Source: Ornithinibacillus halotolerans (lineage in GTDB: Bacteria > Bacillota > Bacilli > Bacillales > Amphibacillaceae). From it: a stretch of DNA of 64,000 nucleotides. Positions 1-8,366 of this stretch are shown piece by piece (within the stretch, counting starts at the first letter, position 1; every line of letters starts with the position of its first letter). The notes beneath the pieces are model-generated. The model saw nothing but the letters and a program-made list of their open reading frames with translations, ran no database searches and had not been told where the DNA came from. The position numbers and the translations under genes were made by a program. Location of the stretch: positions 1 through 64,000 of the forward strand of contig NZ_BMEY01000007.1 in the NCBI RefSeq assembly GCF_014637405.1. The letters are read 5' to 3'.

Positions 1-51
1 GGTGTCCTTTTTGTTTACTTTAATATCAGAAAATTGCGTGCAAAAAATAAT

Positions 52-94
52 AAGCATGGTCCTTACCATTAAAACGTTGGTAAGGACCATGCTT
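52..94 (-). terminator. Terminator of the carbonic anhydrase gene
   Basis: A perfect 17-bp inverted repeat (arms 52-68 and 78-94, 9-nt loop) lies just past the stop codon at 98. Read on the minus strand it is followed by TTATTATTTTTT, so it acts as a rho-independent terminator for the minus-strand gene. Confidence 0.85.
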
Positions 95-97
95 ATA

Positions 98-670
98 TTA
101 ATTTACTGGGGTTTTGTCCCAGCCTCTCGTTATAACATCTACTTTACCTGTGTCTGGATCAATAACTAAACCGTGAACTTTAACATATGGAGGTAAGAGT
201 GGATGGTTTCGTATTAAGTTAACACTTTGCATTACAGATTGTTCAACTGTTTCAAATCCATGAAATTCATCATCAAAATCGATTCCACTATGTTGTAATG
301 TACGAATCGTTTCTTCGGGAATTCCTCTTTCTATCATTGTCTGTGTTAAAGCTTTTGTATCTACCTTAGACATACCACAATCATAGTGACCAATAACAGT
401 AACTTCTTCTGCCTGTAAGGAATAAATGGCAACTAATATTCCTTTCATAATACTATCGAAAGGTTTTCTAATAATTGCCCCAGCATTTTTAACCACCTTT
501 ACATCTCCATTTTGGATATTAAGTGCTCGATGTAATAATTCTACTAAGCGGGACTCCATACATGTAAAAATAACCATTTTCTTATTTGGGATACTATCTG
601 TTGCATATTGTTCATATTCTTTTCCTTCTACGAAAATTTTATTGTAAGCTAACATATCATCAAGATGCAT
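98..670 (-). CDS. Beta-class carbonic anhydrase (YtiB-like)
   Basis: Reversible hydration of CO2 to bicarbonate in the cytoplasm. At 190 aa it is the usual size of the short Bacillus beta-carbonic anhydrases. Zinc ligands are visible as C37 (in TCMESR), H95 and C98 (in GHYDCG), with R41 as the dyad partner. The dyad Asp of the usual CxDSR motif is Glu (E39) here. I chose ATG at 670 because AAGGAG lies 8 nt upstream; a GTG at 679 overlaps that ribosome-binding site. It is monocistronic, with its own promoter and terminator. The last ten codons (RGWDKTPVN) are encoded by a stretch resembling an intergenic repeat arm found elsewhere in this window. Family assignment is firm; the YtiB equivalence is from memory. 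Confidence 0.88.
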   Translation of the reverse strand: MHLDDMLAYNKIFVEGKEYEQYATDSIPNKKMVIFTCMESRLVELLHRALNIQNGDVKVVKNAGAIIRKPFDSIMKGILVAIYSLQAEEVTVIGHYDCGMSKVDTKALTQTMIERGIPEETIRTLQHSGIDFDDEFHGFETVEQSVMQSVNLIRNHPLLPPYVKVHGLVIDPDTGKVDVITRGWDKTPVN

Positions 671-708
671 TATAATCACTCCTTTTGTTCATGTAAGACC
701 CTAAAAAA

Positions 709-736
709 ACTATAGCAGTATTCGAATCATATACAA
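709..736 (-). promoter_or_regulatory. Sigma-A promoter of the carbonic anhydrase gene
   Basis: On the minus strand TTGTAT (736-731), a 16-nt spacer and TATAGT (714-709) stand about 40 nt upstream of the start at 670. Confidence 0.6.
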
Positions 737-758
737 AATAATAAGGGGGGCAATTGAG

Positions 759-977
759 ATGAACTTACATAATTGTAGATTATGTAAAAGACCAAAAGAA
801 TATAGTGCATTTTACATGTGTAATGATTGTTTGTTAGAACTTGAAAAAGTACGTACATATATTAAGAAACATCCATTTGCAACCCTAGAAGAAATATCAC
901 TAGCAACAGAGTTATCGAAGGAAACAATAGGACATATTATTTCCTTTTTCCCTAATACCCAAATAAAACAATATTAA
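759..977 (+). CDS. Small zinc-ribbon protein with helical tail (YvyF-like)
   Basis: A 72-aa cytoplasmic protein. Two CxxC knuckles (C6/C9 and C21/C24) should bind one zinc ion. Residues 30-66 look like a short winged-helix/HTH segment (ATLEEISLATELSKETIGHI). The arrangement recalls the YvyF/TIGR03826 flagellar-operon proteins, which have a zinc ribbon followed by an HTH-like tail, but this copy is shorter and no flagellar gene is nearby. AAGGGGGG lies 8 nt before the ATG. It is divergent from the carbonic anhydrase gene. A nucleic-acid-binding or regulatory role is inference. Confidence 0.6.
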   Translation: MNLHNCRLCKRPKEYSAFYMCNDCLLELEKVRTYIKKHPFATLEEISLATELSKETIGHIISFFPNTQIKQY

Positions 978-1067
978 AACCTAAAATAAAAATAAAAATA
1001 AAAGTTAAAGAAACTTTAGGTTAAAATTTCTTAATATTAGAATGAGAATAAGTATTTACAAAAAATG

Positions 1068-1096
1068 TTGACTTCTTAATTTTACCAATTTATAAT
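1068..1096 (+). promoter_or_regulatory. Sigma-A promoter of the bmr leader/operon
   Basis: TTGACT (1068-1073), a 17-nt spacer and TATAAT (1091-1096) form a near-consensus vegetative promoter, 37 nt ahead of the leader ORF. Confidence 0.85.
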
Positions 1097-1132
1097 GAGA
1101 TAGTATTAATTAATGAAAAGGAGGGCATGAAA

Positions 1133-1213
1133 ATGGAAAACGTAATTGTAATGGAAAAAGCATATAACTATATAATTCATGTGGCCTCTGATAAGCGGAG
1201 TAGTATGTATTAA
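1133..1213 (+). CDS. Leader peptide of the bmrCD operon (BmrB-like role)
   Basis: A 26-codon ORF starts at ATG 1133, 8 nt after AGGAGG, and stops at 1211-1213. It begins MENVIVMEKAYNY and ends DKRSSMY. It lies between a strong sigma-A promoter and two intrinsic terminators, ahead of bmrC. Codons 16-19 carry TGTGGCCT (1180-1187), which copies the right arm (TGTGACCT, 1260-1267) of the first terminator. It could therefore pair with that terminator's left arm and block it. In B. subtilis bmrCD is controlled by ribosome-mediated attenuation through the leader peptide BmrB. Position and logic match; the peptide sequence need not be homologous. Confidence 0.72.
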   Translation: MENVIVMEKAYNYIIHVASDKRSSMY

Positions 1214-1242
1214 TTTTTTACATAATATCAGAATCGTTTATT

Positions 1243-1271
1243 AAAGGTCACAGTGTGCTGTGACCTTTTTG
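1243..1271 (+). terminator. Attenuator terminator 1 upstream of bmrC
   Basis: Inverted repeat AAAGGTCACAG (1243-1253) and CTGTGACCTTT (1258-1268), 4-nt loop, then a T run. It sits 29 nt after the leader stop codon and before bmrC, so read-through is required for exporter expression. Confidence 0.85.
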
Positions 1272-1313
1272 TAATATATGGGATGAATTTGTTTTTTTGT
1301 TCCTTGATTTTAC

Positions 1314-1344
1314 ATGCATGCGTCATTGGCGCATGCATTTTTTT
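1314..1344 (+). terminator. Attenuator terminator 2 upstream of bmrC
   Basis: ATGCATGCG (1314-1322) pairs with CGCATGCAT (1330-1338), followed by seven T. A second tandem stop signal between the leader ORF and bmrC; no coding end lies nearby to explain it. Confidence 0.85.
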
Positions 1345-1465
1345 GTTGTTAATTGTCTTACGTTGTCCCTCAGAGTAAGGATGTAATTTAACTCTCAGAC
1401 ATTAACAAAAAATAAATAATAAAAAGCTGTAATAATTACAATCAAAGAGATTAGTGGGTGATTTT

Positions 1466-3214
1466 ATGTTTTCGGTTTTTAAGAAGTTGGATTGGTTTTT
1501 TAAGCATTATTGGAAACGGTATACGTTTGCTGTTATTGCACTTATGGTAGCGAGTGCGATTGGGTTAATACCACCACGTTTATTAGGGTTTGCAATCGAT
1601 CAGATTCAATTCGATACGTTGACATCCAAATTGCTAATGATAATAATAGTCGGTTATTTAGTACTTATAGTTGTCCATTATAGTATTTCATTTTTATGGG
1701 ATTATACGTTATTTAGTGGTGCAGTTATTTTAGAACGATGGACACGTTCAAAGCTAGTAGATCACTTTTTAAAAATGACGCCAACCTTCTATAGCAAGTA
1801 TAAGACAGGGGATTTAATGGCAAGAAGTACGAATGATTTAAAGGCCATTGCCCAAACAGCAGGATTTGGGGTCTTAACACTAGTAGACTCGACAACATTC
1901 ATGTTCATGCTAATTGCAATGATGGGATTTACAATTAGTTGGAAGTTGACCTTAGCAGCTTTAATTCCACTGCCAATTATGGCAATTATTATGAATAAAT
2001 ATGGTGCTGCGATACATGCTCGTTTTACAGAAGCACAAGCTGCTTTTGGAAATATGAATAATGAAGTATTGGAGTCTATTCGTGGTGTTCGTGTGATTCG
2101 AGCATTTGTTCAGGAAAAACAGGATAAAACTCGATTTGAAAAAATGACTGAAGATGTGTATGAGAAAAACATTGCTGTTGCTAAAATTGATGCGATGTTT
2201 GAACCTACGATGAAAATATTAGTTGGACTCTCTTATACGATTGGTCTAGGTTATGGAACGATGTTAGTTTTCCAAAATGTTATTTCACTTGGAGATTTAG
2301 TTTCTTTTAACGTCTATCTTGGTATGTTAATTTGGCCAATGTTCGCTGTTGGTGAATTAATAAACGTATTACAGCGAGGGAATGCGTCACTGGATCGAGT
2401 GAACGAAACAATTAACTATGAAGTTGATGTGAAAGAACCGGAACAACCAATCGAAGTTTCCAAAGTAGAAACTGTTAAATTTGATAATGTATCATTTTCC
2501 TATCCAGGTACAAAAATAAATCAACTAGATAATATTAATTTGAACATCATAAATGGTCAAACGATAGGAATTGTTGGGAAGACTGGTGCAGGTAAAACAA
2601 CGTTATTCAAATTATTACTTAGACAATATCCAGGAATAAGAGGAAAAGTTTCTATTTCAGATGTCAATATTGAAAGTATTACACTTGAACAAATTCGTTC
2701 TTGGATTGGTTATGTACCACAGGATCAAGTTATGTTCTCTAAAAGTGTGAGGGAAAATATTCAATTTGGTAAAAGTGATGCAAGTGATGAGGAAATTTAT
2801 CGCGTTATGGAGCTTGCTCAATTTGTTGACGATATTAAACAATTACCTAAAGGACTCGACACAAAAGTTGGCGAGAGTGGTGTAACTCTGTCAGGAGGAC
2901 AAAAACAGCGAGTTGCATTAGCGAGAGCATTTATTAAAAATCCAGAGATATTAATTTTAGATGATTCATTATCTGCCGTAGATGGAAAAACAGAATCGAA
3001 AATCATAGACCATTTACGGAAGGAACGACAAAACAAAACAACACTTATTGCTGCACATCGACTGTCTGCTGTTACTCATGCTGATCATATTATTGTTCTT
3101 GAAGATGGAAAAATCGTCGAGGAAGGGACTCATGAAGAGTTAATGGCGAATCAGGGCTGGTATAAAGAACAGTATGAACAGCAACAGCTCGATGATGAGG
3201 AGGTGATCTCCTAA
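1466..3214 (+). CDS. bmrC: Multidrug ABC exporter half-transporter BmrC (YheI)
   Basis: One half of a heterodimeric type IV ABC exporter, 582 aa. The N-terminal six-helix membrane domain covers about residues 12-310 and the ATPase domain about 335-575. Walker A GKTGAGKT is at 371-378 and the canonical signature LSGGQ at about 475-479. Walker B is LILDD, with Asp500 replacing the catalytic Glu. B. subtilis BmrC is also degenerate at this position, so the pair has one impaired ATP site. I start at ATG 1466 (MFSVFKKLDWFF, matching the B. subtilis N-terminus) with GGTGAT just upstream; a GTG at 1454 is in frame. The stop overlaps the bmrD start (TAATG). Expression is probably attenuator-controlled. 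Confidence 0.9.
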   Translation: MFSVFKKLDWFFKHYWKRYTFAVIALMVASAIGLIPPRLLGFAIDQIQFDTLTSKLLMIIIVGYLVLIVVHYSISFLWDYTLFSGAVILERWTRSKLVDHFLKMTPTFYSKYKTGDLMARSTNDLKAIAQTAGFGVLTLVDSTTFMFMLIAMMGFTISWKLTLAALIPLPIMAIIMNKYGAAIHARFTEAQAAFGNMNNEVLESIRGVRVIRAFVQEKQDKTRFEKMTEDVYEKNIAVAKIDAMFEPTMKILVGLSYTIGLGYGTMLVFQNVISLGDLVSFNVYLGMLIWPMFAVGELINVLQRGNASLDRVNETINYEVDVKEPEQPIEVSKVETVKFDNVSFSYPGTKINQLDNINLNIINGQTIGIVGKTGAGKTTLFKLLLRQYPGIRGKVSISDVNIESITLEQIRSWIGYVPQDQVMFSKSVRENIQFGKSDASDEEIYRVMELAQFVDDIKQLPKGLDTKVGESGVTLSGGQKQRVALARAFIKNPEILILDDSLSAVDGKTESKIIDHLRKERQNKTTLIAAHRLSAVTHADHIIVLEDGKIVEEGTHEELMANQGWYKEQYEQQQLDDEEVIS

Positions 3215-5244
3215 TGAAGAAGAGATCAACAGAACGTAGATTATTTAATTATGCCTTGCAATTTAAAAAACAAATTTTACTAGGAATACTATTTCTAATT
3301 ATTGCTACAGCATTAGAATTAGCTGGACCATTAATCGCAAAAACAATTATAGACGAACATATTGTTGGTATTGAAGGAACTTGGTATCAAGTTAGTGAAA
3401 AGGATGACCGGACGACAATTGAATATCAAGATAATTATTTGAAGCGTGGGGACCGATTAGAAGAAAATGAAGAAATTGTATCAACTTATACGATTTTACA
3501 AATCGGTAGAGAATATTATCTTGTGAAAGGGGATGTTCCTCTTATAGGGGAGAGAACCGTAAGCGATAATATGATTTCTATTAAGTCACAGACAGAGGAA
3601 GTTAGTTTTACCGGTGAGAGAATATCTACCAGTGATTTATATACATTTTTTCAACCAGAGCAAAGGCCAATCTTATTACTGTTAGGATTATATGTTGGAT
3701 TACTGTTAATAGCAGCGATCTTTCAGTTTTATAAAACATTTTTATTACAAAAAGCTTCAAATCAAATTGTTAAAAAGATGCGAAATGATATTTTTGAACA
3801 TACACAAGCAATCCCAATTAATTATTATGTAGATAATCCTGCTGGGTCGATTGTTGCTAGAGTTACAAACGATACAGAAGCAATTCGTGATTTATATGAA
3901 CGTGTATTGAGTATTATTATTACAAGTGCGATATACATGGCCGGGATATTTGTCGCATTGTTTATTTTAAATGCGAAGTTAGCAGCTTGGTTTTTATTGT
4001 TAGTGCCACTGATATTTATTTGGATGAAGCTATATAAATATTATGGAACAAAATATAATAAAGTCATTCGTGCAACAGTGAGTGAAATTAATGGAAAGAT
4101 AAATGAAGCAATACAAGGAATGCCAATCATTCAAGCGTTTCGTAGGGAGAAACAAACTAGGAGTGAGTTTGAAGAACTAAATACGAGACATTTTACGTAT
4201 CAACGAAAGTTACTAAAGTTAAGTGCTTTAACACAATACAACTTAGTTACCGTATTTCGTAACTTAGCGTTTGTTGCATTCATTTGGTACTTTGGTTCTG
4301 CTTCCCTTGATTTGAATAGTATTATATCCATTGGGATGCTTTATGCGATTGTTGACTTGCTAACCCGATTATTTGAGCCAGTAAGTGATATTGTTAATCA
4401 ATTACCATTGTTAGAGCAAGCAAGGGTAGCAGGTGGACGCGTTTTTGAGTTAATGGATTTAGAAGGGGAAGAAGTCAATGAAAAGGAAATTACCCGCTAT
4501 AAAGGTAATATTACATTTGATCAAGTTTCCTTTGCATATGAAGGCGAAGATTATGTATTAAAAAATATTTCTTTCTCCATTAAAGAAGGAGAAACAGTAG
4601 CATTTGTTGGTCATACTGGTTCTGGTAAAAGTTCTATTATGAATCTCTTATTCCGATTTTATGATCCGCAAAAAGGTAAAATCACCATTGATGGCAATCC
4701 GACTATGAAGTGGTCTAGACAGCAAGTTAGGAGTCATATGGGTATCGTATTACAGGACCCTTTCTTATTTTCTGGTACGATCCTTTCCAATGTGACGATG
4801 AATGACCCAAAAATCTCTCGAGAAAGAGCCATCGAAGCATTAAAAACCGTTGGAGCTGACCGGTTTATTGATAAGTTGCCGAAAAAGTATGACGAACGGG
4901 TAACTGAAGGCGGTAGCACCTATTCATTAGGTGAACGTCAATTAATTTCCTTTGCACGTGCACTAGCATTTGATCCTGCCATACTAATATTAGACGAAGC
5001 AACAGCTAATATTGATACGGAAACAGAAACAGTCATCCAGAATGCACTTGAAGTATTAAAGAAAGGTAGAACAACATTAGTTATTGCCCACAGGCTTTCT
5101 ACTATTCAACAAGCTAATACCATTTTTGTCTTGGAACATGGTAAAATTATAGAAGAAGGAAACCATGATTCATTAATTGCAGAAAAAGGCACTTACTATC
5201 AAATGTACAAAATGCAACAAGGGGTATCACAGAGAGCGATGTAG
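3214..5244 (+). CDS. bmrD: Multidrug ABC exporter half-transporter BmrD (YheH)
   Basis: Partner of BmrC, 676 aa. TM1 (about 18-40) is followed by a roughly 110-residue extracytoplasmic insertion (about 45-150) before TM2 at about 153-175, a feature of BmrD proteins. Walker A GHTGSGKS is at 466-473 and Walker B LILDE has the catalytic Glu595. The signature motif is degenerate (YSLGE, 570-574, instead of LSGGQ). BmrD therefore supplies the competent Walker site and BmrC the competent signature, complementary to the defect in BmrC. A very strong ribosome-binding site, AGGAGGTGATC, lies inside the end of bmrC, and the two genes overlap by one base. Expected in the cytoplasmic membrane, exporting hydrophobic drugs. 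Confidence 0.9.
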   Translation: MKKRSTERRLFNYALQFKKQILLGILFLIIATALELAGPLIAKTIIDEHIVGIEGTWYQVSEKDDRTTIEYQDNYLKRGDRLEENEEIVSTYTILQIGREYYLVKGDVPLIGERTVSDNMISIKSQTEEVSFTGERISTSDLYTFFQPEQRPILLLLGLYVGLLLIAAIFQFYKTFLLQKASNQIVKKMRNDIFEHTQAIPINYYVDNPAGSIVARVTNDTEAIRDLYERVLSIIITSAIYMAGIFVALFILNAKLAAWFLLLVPLIFIWMKLYKYYGTKYNKVIRATVSEINGKINEAIQGMPIIQAFRREKQTRSEFEELNTRHFTYQRKLLKLSALTQYNLVTVFRNLAFVAFIWYFGSASLDLNSIISIGMLYAIVDLLTRLFEPVSDIVNQLPLLEQARVAGGRVFELMDLEGEEVNEKEITRYKGNITFDQVSFAYEGEDYVLKNISFSIKEGETVAFVGHTGSGKSSIMNLLFRFYDPQKGKITIDGNPTMKWSRQQVRSHMGIVLQDPFLFSGTILSNVTMNDPKISRERAIEALKTVGADRFIDKLPKKYDERVTEGGSTYSLGERQLISFARALAFDPAILILDEATANIDTETETVIQNALEVLKKGRTTLVIAHRLSTIQQANTIFVLEHGKIIEEGNHDSLIAEKGTYYQMYKMQQGVSQRAM

Positions 5245-5271
5245 TTACGTACAAATATGGGGTGTTAGCAA

Positions 5272-6120
5272 ATGAATAGTAAAGAAGAAAATATAAAATC
5301 CGACATTATTGATGAAGATTTATATGAAGAGTTTGATGATGAGGAGCTTTATGAGATTGTAGAACAAGCAAGAAAAGAAGCACTCATTAGAGCTACTATG
5401 GAACATCAGTCCAAAAAGCCAAAACGTCCATTTCCAAAATGGATGTTTTGGCTTATTGCGATTGCGCTTTTTATTAATGTAATTGCCATCCTTCCATCAA
5501 CTTTTTCTATTCCTGCAATTGATTTCTTAATTACTTCAGCAAAATTATCGACTAAAGACGATATTAAGGCCTACAAGGAAGCTATCGTTGTCATTGAGAC
5601 AGGGGATAGTAAGGGTACTGGTTTTACTATTTCAGATGATGGATTTATTCTGACAAATTATCATGTCATTGATGAAGGGACAACTATTACAGTTGCTTTT
5701 CCTGAAGAAGGGCTATTTTCAGCAGAAATTGTTGAGGAGTATCCAGAGGTGGATCTTGCTTTATTAAAAGTAAATAGTGAAAAAGCACTCCCGCATTTAA
5801 AGTTAGCAGAGAAGACGTTATTTGAAGAAGAGGAAGAAATATCTTTTATAGGTAACCCATTAGCTTTTAATGGAATAGCAAATGAAGGGACAATCATAGG
5901 CTATACAGAACTAAATAGCTGGGAATTACCTGTTCTTATGATCCAGGCACCTGTTTATAGAGGTAATAGTGGTAGTCCAATTATTAATTCGGATGGGGAA
6001 GTCATTGGTGTTATCTTTGCAACTTTAAATCATGAAGTTCATGGTAAAGTAGGTTTATTTGTTCCAATAGATTATTTTTACGATCGATTAAATAGTACTT
6101 CGATAAATGAAATGAAATAA
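5272..6120 (+). CDS. Membrane-anchored trypsin-like (HtrA-type) serine protease, no PDZ domain
   Basis: A 282-aa protein with an acidic cytoplasmic head (residues 1-52), one transmembrane helix (about 57-76) and an extracytoplasmic trypsin-fold domain (about 100-275). The catalytic triad is H131 (TNYHVID), D161 (EVDLALLKV) and S233 (GNSGSP). HtrA/DegP proteins usually carry a C-terminal PDZ domain after the protease. None fits here, because the chain ends about 50 residues after the active Ser. A surface quality-control or signalling protease is the likely role. It follows bmrD by 27 nt and could be co-transcribed with it; sigI lies 266 nt downstream. Confidence 0.8.
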   Translation: MNSKEENIKSDIIDEDLYEEFDDEELYEIVEQARKEALIRATMEHQSKKPKRPFPKWMFWLIAIALFINVIAILPSTFSIPAIDFLITSAKLSTKDDIKAYKEAIVVIETGDSKGTGFTISDDGFILTNYHVIDEGTTITVAFPEEGLFSAEIVEEYPEVDLALLKVNSEKALPHLKLAEKTLFEEEEEISFIGNPLAFNGIANEGTIIGYTELNSWELPVLMIQAPVYRGNSGSPIINSDGEVIGVIFATLNHEVHGKVGLFVPIDYFYDRLNSTSINEMK

Positions 6121-6333
6121 ACAGTATAAGATAAAAGATTCGGCCATAATTTCGTGAAAAAGGGTATTAACCTACATTTTTAAACAAATTGTAACATGGA
6201 GTAATACAAGCTGTAATAGTATTACGATAAGATTATCATATTCTTAAATAGAAAAAAATATATGTAATGGTGGGTTAATTATGGCCTATTTAAATATAAA
6301 TAGATTAGATTTTTTAATAGAAGTAGATATTAC

Positions 6334-6360
6334 ACCCAAAAAAAATGTAATAAAAACGAA
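6334..6360 (+). promoter_or_regulatory. Possible sigma-I autoregulatory promoter
   Basis: ACCC (6334-6337) and CGAA (6357-6360), 19 nt apart, resemble the ACCCC/CGAA elements I recall for sigma-I promoters, which drive their own operon in B. subtilis. The start codon of sigI follows about 27 nt later. Spacing could not be checked against a curated set. Confidence 0.35.
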
Positions 6361-6386
6361 ATATATTAATGATAGGGGGATGCGTT

Positions 6387-7115
6387 TTGAAGCATGAACT
6401 CTTAAAAGAAGTCCCCTTGGAAGAATTAGTTACCCGTGCACAATCTGGTGATGAAGATACTCAAAATTATTTACTGAAAAAGTATCAACCTTTCATTGCT
6501 AAATGTGTGTCCGAGGTGTGTAAACGATATATTGATCCAGAACGAGATGATGAATTTAGTATTGGATTAACCGCTTTTAATGATGCCATGCGGTTATTTT
6601 CGCCTGAGCGTGGAAGCTCCTTTTTAACGTTTGCTAATTTAGTTATTAAGCGTAAAGTCATTGACTATATTAGATCACAAAATAAGTATCCACAATCCAT
6701 ATCTTTAGATGAAACATATGATGAAGAGAATATGGAAAACCCAACAGAAATTGAGGCTGTTAGAGATAAGTATCAGCAAGAACAAGAAGGATGGTACCGA
6801 CGAGAAGAAATCCTAGATTTTAAAAAGAAACTTGCTACTTACAAATTATCAATAGCGGATTTAGTTGAAGTTGCTCCTAAGCACCGTGATGCTCGTGAAA
6901 CAGCTGTAAGCATTGCCCGCTTAATTCATGATAATCATGAATTAAGCGAATACGTGGAACAAAAGAAAAAACTTCCAATAAAGCAATTATCTAGTAAAGT
7001 TGAAGTTAGTAAAAAGACGTTGGAAAGAAATCGAAAATTTATCTTAGCTATATTCATTATTCTTAGAGGAGATTATGTATTTCTCAAAGATTACTTGAAG
7101 GGGGTGGGCCAGTGA
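6387..7115 (+). CDS. sigI: RNA polymerase sigma factor SigI
   Basis: Alternative sigma factor of the SigI family (heat and cell-wall stress), 242 aa. Region 2 is visible around DDEFSIGLTAFNDAMRLFSP and KRKVIDYIRSQ. The C-terminal SigI-specific region holds SKKTLERNRKFILAIFIILRGDY. I chose TTG 6387 (LKHELLKEV) because AGGGGGA ends 6 nt before it; the in-frame ATG at 6369 lies upstream of that ribosome-binding site. Its end overlaps rsgI by 4 nt (GTGA), the usual translational coupling of a sigma factor with its regulator. Confidence 0.9.
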   Translation: MKHELLKEVPLEELVTRAQSGDEDTQNYLLKKYQPFIAKCVSEVCKRYIDPERDDEFSIGLTAFNDAMRLFSPERGSSFLTFANLVIKRKVIDYIRSQNKYPQSISLDETYDEENMENPTEIEAVRDKYQQEQEGWYRREEILDFKKKLATYKLSIADLVEVAPKHRDARETAVSIARLIHDNHELSEYVEQKKKLPIKQLSSKVEVSKKTLERNRKFILAIFIILRGDYVFLKDYLKGVGQ

Positions 7116-8362
7116 AGAAAGGAATTATCATGGAGAAACATCGAAAATATACCATTGTAATGACTCGTGATGGTTTATTTGAAAAAGCTCATCCAATAAC
7201 AGATATGGATATAGGGTTTGAAGTGAATTATGAGCCTCTTGTTGAGAAACAATGGCTTAGTCAATTGAAAAGTATGTTTGTTACGAAACGTGTAATCACA
7301 CTTGCTTGTATCTTATTGATAGCATTATTCCCATTTTATATGGTAATGAATAGTAATAAAACGTATGCTTTTGTAGATATTGACATCAATCCTAGTATCG
7401 AGCTGGAAATTAATGATGACTATGAAGTGTTGGGCATTACACCATTTAATGATGACGCAGCCCAAATTCTTGCCGAAATTGAAGAGCTAAAAGGTAAAAA
7501 ACTGGAAGTTGCTATTGATCTTATTATTAATAAAAGCGAAGAAAAAGGATTAGTCAATACATACAGAAATGTCGTTATTGGCGTCCACTATCTAGAGAGT
7601 ATTGATAAAAATCCAGTAGATCAGATTATTAAAAAACATTTTGCAAGCAAACCTTCTGAATGGGAAGTAATTACAGTTAAAATTCCAGAAGAAGTTAGAG
7701 AACTAGCAGAAGAAAAGAAATTATCCATGAATGAAGTGTTAGCAGAGCAAGTGCATAATCATGAAAAAGCTATTGTTACAGAAGAAGACAGCGAGGTTTT
7801 GGAATCATTTTTTCATAATAAAAAAATAAGTTCCAAAGACGAAGTTATTGAAAAATCAAATGAAAAAGATATAGTGACACCTAGTTCCGTTGAGCAGAAA
7901 GAAGATTTAATCGAGATCTCCAAGGAAGAAATGCATCCAAGTGAATTAAAGGGTAAAAATGGGGATATAAACTCAAATAAAAATAATAAACACAATGAAC
8001 TAATGCGTAATAATTATAATAAACATAAAGTAGATTTTGGAAAAAGTCATATCATTCCAGGTCATGAAAAACGAGAAAAAGATAAGCAGGAATCGGATAA
8101 TCGAGGTAAAGAGAAAAAAGAAAAGAAGCATGAACATAACGAAAAAGATAAGTATCATGAACAATACCAAAACAAAAATCGGAATAATGACAAATATAAT
8201 ATTCAACATAAAAAACAGAAAGAACATCCGAGAGTAGAGAAGGCAGATAAAAAAAACTGGAAATATAATGAAAGACATGATGGTAAAGGGAACAAAGGGA
8301 GAGATAATAACCATCATAAAAATAAACATGATAAGAAACATAGAGGAAATAATAATGACTAA
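7112..8362 (+). CDS. rsgI: Anti-sigma-I factor RsgI
   Basis: Membrane regulator that holds SigI inactive, 416 aa. The N-terminal cytoplasmic RsgI domain spans about 1-55 (KKGIIMEKHRKYTIVMTRDG). One transmembrane helix is at about 64-82. An extracytoplasmic domain of about 85-235 starts AFVDIDINPSIELEIN. The last roughly 150 residues are a low-complexity Lys/Asn/His/Glu tail rather than a carbohydrate-binding module as in clostridial RsgI proteins. Such a tail could contact wall polyanions (inference). The GTG start is preceded by AGGGGGTGGG and aligns with the start of B. subtilis RsgI; ATG 7130 is an alternative. Confidence 0.88.
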   Translation: MKKGIIMEKHRKYTIVMTRDGLFEKAHPITDMDIGFEVNYEPLVEKQWLSQLKSMFVTKRVITLACILLIALFPFYMVMNSNKTYAFVDIDINPSIELEINDDYEVLGITPFNDDAAQILAEIEELKGKKLEVAIDLIINKSEEKGLVNTYRNVVIGVHYLESIDKNPVDQIIKKHFASKPSEWEVITVKIPEEVRELAEEKKLSMNEVLAEQVHNHEKAIVTEEDSEVLESFFHNKKISSKDEVIEKSNEKDIVTPSSVEQKEDLIEISKEEMHPSELKGKNGDINSNKNNKHNELMRNNYNKHKVDFGKSHIIPGHEKREKDKQESDNRGKEKKEKKHEHNEKDKYHEQYQNKNRNNDKYNIQHKKQKEHPRVEKADKKNWKYNERHDGKGNKGRDNNHHKNKHDKKHRGNNND

Positions 8363-8366
8363 AAAA

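Noticed and set aside
6281-6397. 38-codon ORF upstream of and overlapping sigI
   Set aside because: It has a GGTGGG-like site but runs through the probable sigma-I promoter and into sigI in another frame. Composition is not gene-like.
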